64,000 nucleotides of DNA from Eubacterium sp. (lineage in GTDB: Bacteria; Bacillota; Clostridia; Oscillospirales; Ruminococcaceae): the NCBI GenBank assembly GCA_022511265.1, contig JAFLRX010000002.1, positions 1 through 64,000 on the forward strand, written 5' to 3'. Positions 1 through 8,650 of the stretch are shown in pieces. Made by a program: the position numbers and the translations under genes. Under the pieces are notes generated by a model. It was given only the letters and a program-made list of their open reading frames with translations, did not search any database and was not told the origin of the DNA. Every line of letters starts with the position of its first letter. Positions within the stretch are counted from its first letter, which is position 1.

Positions 1-72
1 GCCTCCGGTCGGAATCGAACCAACGACACGGGGATTTTCAGTCCCCTGCTCTACCGACTGAGCTACAGAGGC
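1..72 (-). tRNA. tRNA-Phe (anticodon GAA)
   Basis: Reverse complement GCCTCTGTAGCTCAGTCGGTAGAGCAGGGGACTGAAAATCCCCGTGTCGTTGGTTCGATTCCGACCGGAGGC folds as a cloverleaf; anticodon loop CTGAAAA. Discriminator base lies outside the window. Confidence 0.95.
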
Positions 73-96
73 ATATCGCGAAACCATAGGCAATTA

Positions 97-172
97 TGGT
101 GGAAGTTATAGGGCTCGAACCTATGACCCTCTGCTTGTAAGGCAGATGCTCTCCCAGCTGAGCTAAACTTCC
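97..172 (-). tRNA. tRNA-Val (anticodon TAC), CCA encoded
   Basis: Reverse complement GGAAGTTTAGCTCAGCTGGGAGAGCATCTGCCTTACAAGCAGAGGGTCATAGGTTCGAGCCCTATAACTTCCACCA; anticodon loop CTTACAA. Confidence 0.95.
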
Positions 173-261
173 GTATTGCCGTATGAGTTTCAAGCGACTT
201 TTATATTATACACTTTTTTGCTTTCTTTGTCAACCGTTTTTTTGAAATTTTTTATAACGAA

Positions 262-1329
262 TTAAATTATGATAAGACCTTTTCCGGTTTTGGTCAGGTT
301 GCGGCAGCCGTCGGCGGTGATAACCACCATGTCCTCGATACGCACACCGTACTTGCCTGTAATATACGCGCCGGGCTCTATCGTGACTATCATACCCTCT
401 TTCAGAGTATCAACAGAATACATTCCGGCTGTCGGCGCCTCGTGTATCTCCAGACCTACTCCGTGGCCCAGTCCGTGCTTAAAATACTCGCCGTAATTCC
501 ACGCGTCCAGTGTGCTGCGCGCTACGCTGTCCAGCAGCTTGCCGGAAATGCCCGCCTTTGCCGCCTTATGCGCGTCGAGATTGGCGGACAGCACCGCGTC
601 GTACATCTCGCGCATTTTGTCGGTGGCGTGCCCTATTGCGACAGTTCTTGTCATATCCGAGTGATAACCGTCGTAGGTCGCGCCGAAGTCCAGCGTCAGA
701 AAATCACCGTCCTCCAGCTTTTTATCGGTAGGCACAGCATGCGGTGACGCGGAGTTCACGCCCGAAGCCGCGATAGTATCAAACGACAGCCCGTCCGAGC
801 CGCACTCTGCCATGTAATAATCCAGCATAGCGGCGACATGCTTTTCGGTCTGCCCTATCTTTATATTGTTCAGCAGCTTGTCAAACGCTTTCTCTGCAAT
901 GCGCTGGGCTGCGATTATCTTTTCCAGCTCATCCGCAGTCTTTATCGAACGCATTTTTGTCAGCTTATCCGACAGCGCACTGCCGGTATCAAATGTAACA
1001 AACGAATAGTTTGCCTTGTATTTCTCCATTTCGGTAAGCGTCATTGAATCGCTTTCTACCGAAACGACAGAGATACCGTGCTTTACCAGCAAATCCATCA
1101 GCTGTTTGCGCATGTCTTCAAGCAATATCACCTGACAATCGGTCACTCTCTGCCGTGCCTTTTCATAATATCTGAAATCTATCAGCAGATAGCTCTGCTC
1201 TTTTGTTATCAATATCACACCCGCTGACGAGGTGAAGCCGCAAAGATACTTACGGCTTATATCCGATGTTATCAGCGCAGCGTGCCTGTCATCTATAAGC
1301 AGCCGCTCCAGCTGTTCTATCCTGCTCAT
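262..1329 (-). CDS. M24 family Xaa-Pro aminopeptidase
   Basis: 355 aa; motifs LTLDFGATYDGYHSDMTRT, HGLGHGVGLEIHEAP and TIEPGAY typical of M24 metallopeptidases. Confidence 0.93.
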   Translation of the reverse strand: MSRIEQLERLLIDDRHAALITSDISRKYLCGFTSSAGVILITKEQSYLLIDFRYYEKARQRVTDCQVILLEDMRKQLMDLLVKHGISVVSVESDSMTLTEMEKYKANYSFVTFDTGSALSDKLTKMRSIKTADELEKIIAAQRIAEKAFDKLLNNIKIGQTEKHVAAMLDYYMAECGSDGLSFDTIAASGVNSASPHAVPTDKKLEDGDFLTLDFGATYDGYHSDMTRTVAIGHATDKMREMYDAVLSANLDAHKAAKAGISGKLLDSVARSTLDAWNYGEYFKHGLGHGVGLEIHEAPTAGMYSVDTLKEGMIVTIEPGAYITGKYGVRIEDMVVITADGCRNLTKTGKGLIII

Positions 1330-1351
1330 TATATATATTTCCTCCGACCGA

Positions 1352-1783
1352 TTACTTTTTAAGGGTTAGCGCATATTGCAGCGCCAAGGTATAGCTGTAC
1401 TCGCCAAAGCCCGCTATCGTGCCCTTGCACACCGCCGATATCACCGAATTTTCGCGGAATTTCTCACGCGCGTGAATATTGGACAGATGAACCTCTATCA
1501 CAGGTATCTTTATCGCCGATATCGCGTCACGGATAGCATAGCTGTAGTGGGTATACGCCCCCGCGTTTATGATAACGCAGTCGGTGTCGGTACGGCTGTC
1601 ATGCAGCTTGTCTATTATCGCGCCCTCGTGGTTTGACTGGTAAAATTCAATCTGCGCGCCGTTATCCTCCGCAAGCTTTTTCAAGCCCGCGTTGATGTTT
1701 TCCAGCGAGTTGTTGCCGTATATGCCCGGCTCGCGCTCGCCAAGGAGATTGAGGTTAGGTCCGTTTATTACAAGTATCTTCAT
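1352..1783 (-). CDS. aroQ: type II 3-dehydroquinate dehydratase
   Basis: N-terminus MKILVINGPNLNLLGEREPGIYG; NAGAYTHYSYAIRDA; EVHLSNIHAREKFR. Confidence 0.96.
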   Translation of the reverse strand: MKILVINGPNLNLLGEREPGIYGNNSLENINAGLKKLAEDNGAQIEFYQSNHEGAIIDKLHDSRTDTDCVIINAGAYTHYSYAIRDAISAIKIPVIEVHLSNIHAREKFRENSVISAVCKGTIAGFGEYSYTLALQYALTLKK

Positions 1784-1793
1784 ATCTGCTCCT

Positions 1794-2633
1794 TTATATA
1801 AATGTCTCGTAGCATTTCTTCATCAGCGCTGCGTCCTCAGCCTGTGTGCCTGCAGATTCGCAGATAACACTTGCCGACAGTCCCCGCTTTGCGAATAATT
1901 CCATAAGCGGTTCGTACTGAGGGCCATACTCGTTATCCTCAAAGGTCAGGTGGCGTTTTTCGCCGCCTGCGGTGTATTCTATCTTGGAAAAATGCACATG
2001 CATATTCGCAAGCCTGTCAAAGCCGAGCTTGTTTTCTATCGTGTCAAGCAGCTTTGCGTAGTCCTCCGAGGTCTTTATACCGCCTAATGTCCTTGCGTTA
2101 AGATGTCCGAAATCCACGCACGGCAGCATGCTGTCGTCCAGCGTGCACAGCTCTACCACCTCTTCCAGTGTGCCGAGCTGGTTTATCTTGCCCATTGTCT
2201 CAGGACAGAATACTGCTTTTATGCCTTCATCTTTCATCTGAGCCAGCGCGCGGGTTATGGTGTCCTTTGCGTATTCCATAGCAGTCTCGCGGGTTATCTT
2301 CGCGCAAGAGCCGGAATGTACTACGACCTTTTTCGCGCCCAGCGCGTCGGCGGCGCGCATAGCCTCCATTATGTAATCCACGCTCTTGATACGCGTCTCC
2401 TCACTTGTCCCTGAAAGTGAAATATAATAAGGCGCGTGCAGCGTCAGAAATATCCCGTTATCCTCGGCAAGCTGCGGCAGCTTGTCATATGCGGCCTGCG
2501 ATACACGCACGCCCCTGCCGCATTCTATCTCATAACCGTTAAGCCCTAAGCCCTTTAAATACGCGGGCAGGTCATCGGGAAATTTATTCTTGCCCCAGCT
2601 TTCGGAATTTCCGCCCGGTCCGAATGTCATCAT
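1794..2633 (-). CDS. endonuclease IV-like AP endonuclease (TIM barrel)
   Basis: TLHAPYYISLSG, VVHSGS, PCVDFGHLNAR and MHVHFSKIEY metal-ligand motifs. Confidence 0.85.
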   Translation of the reverse strand: MMTFGPGGNSESWGKNKFPDDLPAYLKGLGLNGYEIECGRGVRVSQAAYDKLPQLAEDNGIFLTLHAPYYISLSGTSEETRIKSVDYIMEAMRAADALGAKKVVVHSGSCAKITRETAMEYAKDTITRALAQMKDEGIKAVFCPETMGKINQLGTLEEVVELCTLDDSMLPCVDFGHLNARTLGGIKTSEDYAKLLDTIENKLGFDRLANMHVHFSKIEYTAGGEKRHLTFEDNEYGPQYEPLMELFAKRGLSASVICESAGTQAEDAALMKKCYETFI

Positions 2634-2644
2634 ATGCTTGTCCT

Positions 2645-3145
2645 CTATTTTCTTTCAAGTTTAGAATAGTCACGCTTGAAAAACAGGCTCTCCGCCCGTC
2701 TTTTCAGGCGGAACGTCCATGTATTCTCAAGATGAAAAGGTTCTACCAGTATGGTGGTCACACCCTTGAGATTACCGCCGACAATGTCGGTGAATATCTG
2801 GTCTCCCACCACCGCGGTGTGGCGCTTGGATACCTCCATACGGCGGATAGCCTTCGTTATGCCGAAGGTCAGCGGCTTACAGCCGTTGGCACAGAATGGC
2901 AGACCCAGTTTTTGCGCCAGCGGGCGCACACGCTTGTTGGTGTTGTTTGATACCACCGTCATTTTGACGCCCAGCGCGCACATCTCGTCCAGCCATTGCA
3001 TAACGCCGTTTTCCGGCTCTTGATGCCCATGCATGGAAAGTGTGTTGTCCAAGTCCAGTACGAGCGCCTTTATCATGTGCTTTTCTAAAAAGTCCCTGTC
3101 TATGTCAAGGACGCTGTTTATCCATATATGCGGTTTAAATAGCAT
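2645..3145 (-). CDS. YqeG family HAD-IIIA phosphatase
   Basis: ALVLDLDNTLSMHG...VVSNN...VVGDQIFTDIVGGN. Start set at MLFKPHIWINS (GGAAG upstream) because the longer ORF overlaps the rpsU terminator. Confidence 0.88.
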   Translation of the reverse strand: MLFKPHIWINSVLDIDRDFLEKHMIKALVLDLDNTLSMHGHQEPENGVMQWLDEMCALGVKMTVVSNNTNKRVRPLAQKLGLPFCANGCKPLTFGITKAIRRMEVSKRHTAVVGDQIFTDIVGGNLKGVTTILVEPFHLENTWTFRLKRRAESLFFKRDYSKLERK

Positions 3146-3169
3146 GACAGCTTCCTTCTTTTCAAGATA

Positions 3170-3199
3170 AAAGGCGGACAAAATCCTTTGTCCGCCTTT
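3170..3199 (-). terminator. Rho-independent terminator downstream of rpsU
   Basis: 13-bp stem AAAGGCGGACAAA / TTTGTCCGCCTTT with 4-nt loop. Confidence 0.75.
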
Positions 3200-3214
3200 A
3201 TTGATGTAAGTAAA

Positions 3215-3391
3215 TTACTTATACTTGCGCTTGCGAGCAGCCTCGGATTTCTTTTTACGCTTTACCGAAGGTTTTTCGTAGTGTTCCCTTTTGCGAACCT
3301 CTGCGAGAACGCCGTCTCTGGCACAGGATCTCTTGAAACGCTTGAGCGCTGTATCTAAGGATTCATTTTTTCCCAAACGAACTTCTGCCAT
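3215..3391 (-). CDS. rpsU: 30S ribosomal protein S21 (58 aa, below the ORF-track cutoff)
   Basis: Translated by eye: [70 protein letters not shown] upstream. Confidence 0.96.
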   Translation of the reverse strand: MAEVRLGKNESLDTALKRFKRSCARDGVLAEVRKREHYEKPSVKRKKKSEAARKRKYK

Positions 3392-3459
3392 CTATATCCC
3401 TCCTTTGCCGTGCGGCATAGGTTAATTACATACAAATTTTTATAAAGATGTACGCTAGT

Positions 3460-3488
3460 ATTATACTACATCTTTTACAATATGTCAA
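3460..3488 (-). promoter_or_regulatory. sigma-A promoter for rpsU
   Basis: TTGACA-17 nt-TATAAT on the minus strand. Confidence 0.8.
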
Positions 3489-3557
3489 TAGCTTTTTGCA
3501 ATATTTTCAAAGTTTTTTTGCAAAAACTATTTTTCGAGAATGGCAGATAAAGTTACA

Positions 3558-3770
3558 TTAACCGAATATTCCGCCGAGCTTTTCCTTTAAGCCGTCAAAC
3601 GACACCTTGTTCTTAACGCCGTCAACTATATTGTTGACAACATCATCGGGCAGGTCCACGCCGATAACACCCTCAACAGCCTTTACAGGCTCAGACTTGA
3701 ACTGTTCGGCAAAATTCGGGTCGCTCTTTACCTTGTTCACGATTTCGTCGATTTTTCCTTTGATATCCAT
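3558..3770 (-). CDS. 70-aa small protein, Nif11/leader-like helical sequence, function unknown
   Basis: MDIKGKIDEIVNKVKSDPNFAEQFKSEPVKAVEGVIGVDLPDDVVNNIVDGVKNKVSFDGLKEKLGGIFG; SD and promoter upstream. Confidence 0.75.
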   Translation of the reverse strand: MDIKGKIDEIVNKVKSDPNFAEQFKSEPVKAVEGVIGVDLPDDVVNNIVDGVKNKVSFDGLKEKLGGIFG

Positions 3771-3811
3771 TGTTTTTCTCCTTTGAATGTAATGGGCTGT
3801 GCGCCTTTTTT

Positions 3812-3840
3812 ATTTTAGCATAATTTTATGAGAAAATCAA
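3812..3840 (-). promoter_or_regulatory. promoter for the 70-aa small protein
   Basis: TTGATT-17 nt-TAAAAT on the minus strand. Confidence 0.6.
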
Positions 3841-3843
3841 CTC

Positions 3844-4314
3844 TTATTCCATTTTTTTCAAAAGCAGATCATACTCATACCCGTCGCCTTGATATTCTTC
3901 GTATTTTCTTGCTATCACCTTATCAAAGCAGAACCGCTCATAAATATGCCGCGCGCGGTCGTTATCGTCCTCTACCCCAACGGTAAACTCACTGCAGCCT
4001 TGCTCGCAAAGTGTGTCTATAACACTTTGCAGCAGGCGTTTACCCAGTCCTCTGCCTTGATATTCCTCACGAATTCGAAAAGCAAACAGATAGACACGCC
4101 GTCCGCGTACAGCCTCACGCTCGTCCTCGCTCTCGTATTTTACATGCAGCTCTCCGAGCGGCTTTTCATCACCAAACAGCAAAAAGATGTCTATAGTGCC
4201 GTTTAATATATTTCGGGTATTTTCCTCTATCATAGCGGATATGTCGTTATAATCGAACAGCTCTTTTAACAGGGGTAAGTCCACAGGTGTAGCCTTTTTT
4301 ATAATATACTCCAT
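3844..4314 (-). CDS. GNAT family N-acetyltransferase
   Basis: EEYQGRGLGKRLLQSVID acetyl-CoA binding motif. Confidence 0.88.
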   Translation of the reverse strand: MEYIIKKATPVDLPLLKELFDYNDISAMIEENTRNILNGTIDIFLLFGDEKPLGELHVKYESEDEREAVRGRRVYLFAFRIREEYQGRGLGKRLLQSVIDTLCEQGCSEFTVGVEDDNDRARHIYERFCFDKVIARKYEEYQGDGYEYDLLLKKME

Positions 4315-4344
4315 ATCTAATCCTTTTTTCAGCTGTCTAATATT

Positions 4345-5277
4345 TTATGCTATTTCTCCCTTTGCAAACAGATTGTCTTTGCCCATACCGCAGACATACG
4401 GCTCAGAGTCATATTTACGGCAGAAATCCAAAAAGTCTTCTTTTTGTTTAGGGTCGCTCATTATCTTTACAAGTATCTCATTTGGGATGGTTCTTGCGTA
4501 CGCCCCGGGTCCGGCAAGCTGAATGTTACGCACTCCCAGCCTTCCCAAAATTTCTTTCAGTTCGTCCGGCATAAATGCATAGGTTATACACCACGGAGCT
4601 CCGCCGCGCTTGTATTCCTCTATTTCAGCTTCGCCGCCCATAAGCCCCTCTGCCATCAGTCTTTCAACGCCGTTTTTGTTAAAACTAAAAGAATCAACGG
4701 CATTTTCCCGGTTGTCAATACACCATCTTACTTGACTGTCATTTGAGCCGCTGTCTAAAATAAACTGATTTTTCTGTATCGGATTTGATAAATACGGGAG
4801 TGTACCGAGGCGGCTCGTAACACTTATCATTATACGCTTTTTCGAGATACGCACCAGCTCACCTATCACCTTTTCATGATTGGGATAGGTGTATGAAACA
4901 GGGGCGTCAAAAGAAATGACCATATCAAAAGACTTATCCGCATATTGCGACAAATCCTCCAACGCACCCCTTACAAATGTTATTTTATCCAGCACTCCCG
5001 CTTTCTCGGCAAGTTCCTTTGCCTTATCTATCATCGGTTGCGAAATATCAAAGTGAGTTACTTTACAGCCGTGTTTTGCCAACAGAATAGAAAATCTCCC
5101 GCAGCCTGCTCCGCCGTCAAAAACAGTTTCAATATCAGAAATGTTTTCAAGCAGTTCCTTTTCAATATGGTTCTTTTGTATAATATCATCTATAAACGTT
5201 TCCTCGCGTCGGCTTTCAAGCTCGCCTTTATCAGGAAGATTCCACATACGCTCGGATATTTTTCTGCTGTAATCCAT
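4345..5277 (-). CDS. class I SAM-dependent methyltransferase
   Basis: VFDGGAGCGRFSILLAKHGCKVTHFDIS motif I. Confidence 0.88.
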   Translation of the reverse strand: MDYSRKISERMWNLPDKGELESRREETFIDDIIQKNHIEKELLENISDIETVFDGGAGCGRFSILLAKHGCKVTHFDISQPMIDKAKELAEKAGVLDKITFVRGALEDLSQYADKSFDMVISFDAPVSYTYPNHEKVIGELVRISKKRIMISVTSRLGTLPYLSNPIQKNQFILDSGSNDSQVRWCIDNRENAVDSFSFNKNGVERLMAEGLMGGEAEIEEYKRGGAPWCITYAFMPDELKEILGRLGVRNIQLAGPGAYARTIPNEILVKIMSDPKQKEDFLDFCRKYDSEPYVCGMGKDNLFAKGEIA

Positions 5278-5300
5278 TTTTCTCTCCTTTTATTCATTTG

Positions 5301-5750
5301 TCATTTCAGCACCAGCCTGTATATTCTCTGCCGTTCCATCCCCTCATGCCACGCAAAATAACTTTGCGGCACCTCGCATATCTCAAACAGCTTTGCGCCC
5401 AGCTTTTCTATGGTTTTATAGGATGCCTTGTTGCTCTCGGCGCAGGTGATATAGATATAATCCATCCCCTCGGCTTTGGCTACCGTCAGTACGGCAACAC
5501 ACGCCTTATATGCATAACAGTTGCCGCGGTACTGCTCATACACCTCATAGCCGATATTGCCGTTATAGTATGAGTGAAAATTGCGCCCTATACGTACACT
5601 TATTTTGCCGACAACAGCATTATCGCTCTTTCTGATGATGTCGTAGTAATAAAACGGCAGCATTATGCCGTCACCGGGGTTCTTCTCAGCTAACAGCAAT
5701 ATAAGCTCGTCGGTCTCTATTCTTTCAAATTCTGCGTTCATCATTGCCAC
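5301..5750 (-). CDS. GNAT family N-acetyltransferase
   Basis: GNIGYEVYEQYRGNCYAYKACVAVL; SNKASYKTIEKLGAKLFE. Confidence 0.85.
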   Translation of the reverse strand: MAMMNAEFERIETDELILLLAEKNPGDGIMLPFYYYDIIRKSDNAVVGKISVRIGRNFHSYYNGNIGYEVYEQYRGNCYAYKACVAVLTVAKAEGMDYIYITCAESNKASYKTIEKLGAKLFEICEVPQSYFAWHEGMERQRIYRLVLK

Positions 5751-6536
5751 CTAAAACAGCTCGTCAAGCAGTATATAATATCTCAGCTTTTCCATGTCCG
5801 GCTGTATACCCAGCTTTTCAAACAAAAGGTCGGGGTCAAAATCCTCATACACCTTACCGCCGTATCCACCGTTGTAATTATCTTTCAGGCTGCGCCAGCA
5901 GATAGCGATATCCGTCCACCTGTCGGCGACGCCAGCCTTGCCAAGGTCGATAAACCCGCTTATCTTCCCGCCGTCAAGCAGTATATTCGGCAGGCAGAAA
6001 TCCCCGTGGGTAAGGGTCAGTTCCTCCTCGGGGCGATTGTCGCACAGCCACTCCAGCAGCTCGGCAGGACCGGAAAAGCCGCCGTCTCCGTATGTCTCCG
6101 GCTGTACGTTCTCGGTATCGACCAGCCCGTTTTCAACGTTATACCGCGCCGCCGCCAGCTTTACATCAAGTCCGTTACAGCACGGGCAGTCAGAAATATC
6201 AACGCCCTGCAGCATTTTCAGCCCCTCTGCCATCATGGAAACCACCATCTCCTGCTCGTCCAAAAAGTCGCAGGACATTCTTCCGTTTATCCTACTCATA
6301 AGCATATAGCTTTTGCCGTCGCTTATCTCATGATGAATAAGTCTCGGCGCGGGCAGCTTGCCGTCCAGCCAGCGCAGCATTTTTGCGGTATTTTCCGCCT
6401 CGTCAATGTATTCTTCTATCTTCAGCACCATATCGTCATATATGCGTATCTGCGAGCCGGACAAGCCTGTGCTGTCAAGCGTGTAGGGTTTTTCCGAGGT
6501 GAGTTGTTGTATTGTGAGTGGTAATTGTATACTCAT
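5751..6536 (-). CDS. APH(3')-like aminoglycoside O-phosphotransferase family protein
   Basis: LTHGDFCLPNILLDGGKISGFIDLGKAGVADRWTDIAICWRSL: HGDxxxxN and IDxG kinase motifs in APH(3') context. Confidence 0.87.
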   Translation of the reverse strand: MSIQLPLTIQQLTSEKPYTLDSTGLSGSQIRIYDDMVLKIEEYIDEAENTAKMLRWLDGKLPAPRLIHHEISDGKSYMLMSRINGRMSCDFLDEQEMVVSMMAEGLKMLQGVDISDCPCCNGLDVKLAAARYNVENGLVDTENVQPETYGDGGFSGPAELLEWLCDNRPEEELTLTHGDFCLPNILLDGGKISGFIDLGKAGVADRWTDIAICWRSLKDNYNGGYGGKVYEDFDPDLLFEKLGIQPDMEKLRYYILLDELF

Positions 6537-6559
6537 TTTACTGTCTCCCCTTGAAGTAA

Positions 6560-7105
6560 TTATTGTATTACGTTTTCGCTTTTTTCAAACCCATTAAACC
6601 AAGCGCGCTCGTTAAAAGCTTTTTTCTTCGCGCGCTTTACTGGCTCATCAGCGATACCGACAGGCAGAATGCAAACAAGCTCATATCCGTCAGGTACGCC
6701 TAGCCGCTTTGCAATTCTTTCCCCTATTCTATCGTCATCAGTAATATGCCCCTCATACCAGCAGCTTTCATAGCCGAGTGACTTTATCGCAAGCAGCATA
6801 TTTTCTATTGCCGCCGAATAGTCCTGCACCGCAAAGCACTTATCACGATAAGCGCAAACTCTTTGAGTAAGCACGCAAATAATCGCGGGGGCGGTCTGAC
6901 ATATCGGCGGGTCTATCAAGTCTTTTACTTCCGCCAACAGTTCCGGCTCGTCCAACGCTATAAGCGATGTGGTCTGCTTATTACAGCCGGACGGCGCGGC
7001 AAGCCCCGCCCGCATTATTTCAATCAAATCTTCGCGGGCTACTTTTGTGTCTTTATATCTTCCCCGATAGCTGGTTCTATCATCAATTATATTTAATATA
7101 TCCAT
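6560..7105 (-). CDS. nitroreductase family protein
   Basis: DDRTSYRGRYKDTKVAREDLIEIMRAGLAAPSGCNKQTTSLIALDEPE; GYESCWYEG; VCILPVGIADEP. Confidence 0.88.
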   Translation of the reverse strand: MDILNIIDDRTSYRGRYKDTKVAREDLIEIMRAGLAAPSGCNKQTTSLIALDEPELLAEVKDLIDPPICQTAPAIICVLTQRVCAYRDKCFAVQDYSAAIENMLLAIKSLGYESCWYEGHITDDDRIGERIAKRLGVPDGYELVCILPVGIADEPVKRAKKKAFNERAWFNGFEKSENVIQ

Positions 7106-7931
7106 TTTCCTCCACTTTCTGTGCTATCAATGTATCCATGCAATGCTTATGCGGCTTACCTCCGCTGTTGCAGTCGAAAACCTCCTCCCGGCAGGTGTGG
7201 AACAGCCAGTCATGATAATACCCGAACAGCTCACCTGACAGCCACGGGTGTCTTAAATCCTCATTTCTTGTGCTGTCCGGCGCACGGGCAATGAATGGCT
7301 TTTTGACAAAAACATTCAGCGCGTTTATACCACCATCTGTTGTATGCGATTTCAGACTTTCGCAAAGCTCTTTACGGATATTCAGCGGGACGAAATGCAG
7401 CACCCCGCTGCTGAATATTATATCAAACTCAGCATCAGGTCTGTAATCAAAAATATCCGCCTTAAAAAAGCTCACTCCGACCTTGTTGTGCTCCGCCAGC
7501 CTTTTTGCTTTGTCAAGTCCTGTTTCGGACAGATCAAACGCAGTCACCGAATATCCGCACTTCGCCATAAACACCGCATCCTTGCCCTCTCCGCAGCCCA
7601 TATCCAATACACGGTACGGCTTTGTCGGCGGCAGCATCTGCATAATTTCATAGCAGACGCGGTTGGGTTTCAATCCCCAATAATATTCCTCGTTCTTATA
7701 GCGGTTGTCATAATCAGATATAACTCCGCTATAGCCAAGCAGCGCGTCAACGGTGGTCTCCAATACCGCCGCGAGCTTTGGCAGCAGTTCGATATCGGGA
7801 TAGGTCGTACCGTTTTCCCACTTACTGACTGCCTGAAATGAGATATTAAGCCGCTCGGCAAGCTGGTTTTGGGTAAGTCCCAGCTCTCTGCGCTTTCTGC
7901 CTATCACTTCGCCTGTTTTCAAGTTATCCAT
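7083..7931 (-). CDS. XRE-family HTH domain fused to SAM-dependent methyltransferase
   Basis: IGRKRRELGLTQNQLAERLNISFQAVSKWENGTTYPDI (HTH) followed by VLDMGCGEGKDAVFMAKCGYSVTAFDLS (motif I); start at MDNLKTGEV with upstream GAGGG. Confidence 0.88.
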   Translation of the reverse strand: MDNLKTGEVIGRKRRELGLTQNQLAERLNISFQAVSKWENGTTYPDIELLPKLAAVLETTVDALLGYSGVISDYDNRYKNEEYYWGLKPNRVCYEIMQMLPPTKPYRVLDMGCGEGKDAVFMAKCGYSVTAFDLSETGLDKAKRLAEHNKVGVSFFKADIFDYRPDAEFDIIFSSGVLHFVPLNIRKELCESLKSHTTDGGINALNVFVKKPFIARAPDSTRNEDLRHPWLSGELFGYYHDWLFHTCREEVFDCNSGGKPHKHCMDTLIAQKVEENGYIKYN

Positions 7932-8036
7932 GTGTTTTCCCTCTTTCGGTAAATTTACACCGCGCCGTGTCATCCTTATTGTAGCATAGTTTTTTGTGTA
8001 TAGCAATAACCGCAAAAGAGAATCAACAGTGAAAAC

Positions 8037-8582
8037 TCAACCAACGGTTGACGGGTCGTACTCCCCCTCATACTCCATCGAACGCATTTTGCCGCTGCCG
8101 TCCAGCTTGCTGACCTCGCCGTAGCGCACAAAGTGCAGTCCGCACTTTTCCATCACCCTGCCCGACGCCTTGTTCTGCTCCGCATGGTCGGCATAGAAAT
8201 ACCGCGCGCCGAAATGCTCATACACATACTTCATCATGCCCTTTGTCGCCTCGGTGGTATAGCCTTGGTTCCAGCAGTCATAACGGATATTATAGCCAAA
8301 GCACCAGTAATCATTGTTACTGTACGGCTTTTTCTCAACGCCGATATCCCCGCTGCCTATGAGCAGTCCGTCGGATTTTCGCTCAAAGCCGAAATTATAG
8401 GTGTGGGTCTCCTGCTCTACCCTTTTCAGCCATTGGCGTACCTGCTCTATCGAGGTATATGTGAAATACGGCATATATTTTGTTACCCGCTCGTCGCCTA
8501 CCCACTCGAATGCCGCCTCCGCGTCGGCAACGGTAATCGGGCGTAAAATCAATCTTTCTGTTTCTATTATTATATCGTGCAT
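8037..8582 (-). CDS. GNAT family acetyltransferase (RimJ/RimL type)
   Basis: IIETERLILRPITVADAEAAFEWVGDERVTKYMPY; NKASGRVMEKCGLHFV. Confidence 0.92.
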   Translation of the reverse strand: MHDIIIETERLILRPITVADAEAAFEWVGDERVTKYMPYFTYTSIEQVRQWLKRVEQETHTYNFGFERKSDGLLIGSGDIGVEKKPYSNNDYWCFGYNIRYDCWNQGYTTEATKGMMKYVYEHFGARYFYADHAEQNKASGRVMEKCGLHFVRYGEVSKLDGSGKMRSMEYEGEYDPSTVG

Positions 8583-8604
8583 TATTGTTCCTTTCTTAGC
8601 AATA

Positions 8605-8627
8605 ATCCCCGCCGATACGGCGGGGAT
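8605..8627 (-). terminator. putative terminator downstream of the surface protein
   Basis: 10-bp stem ATCCCCGCCG / CGGCGGGGAT, 3-nt loop; weak U-tract. Confidence 0.5.
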
Positions 8628-8650
8628 ATAATTATGGTTTTACTTAATGC

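Noticed and set aside
3844-8582. Transposon- or integron-borne resistance island
   Set aside because: No transposase, integrase, attC-like repeats or terminal inverted repeats were seen
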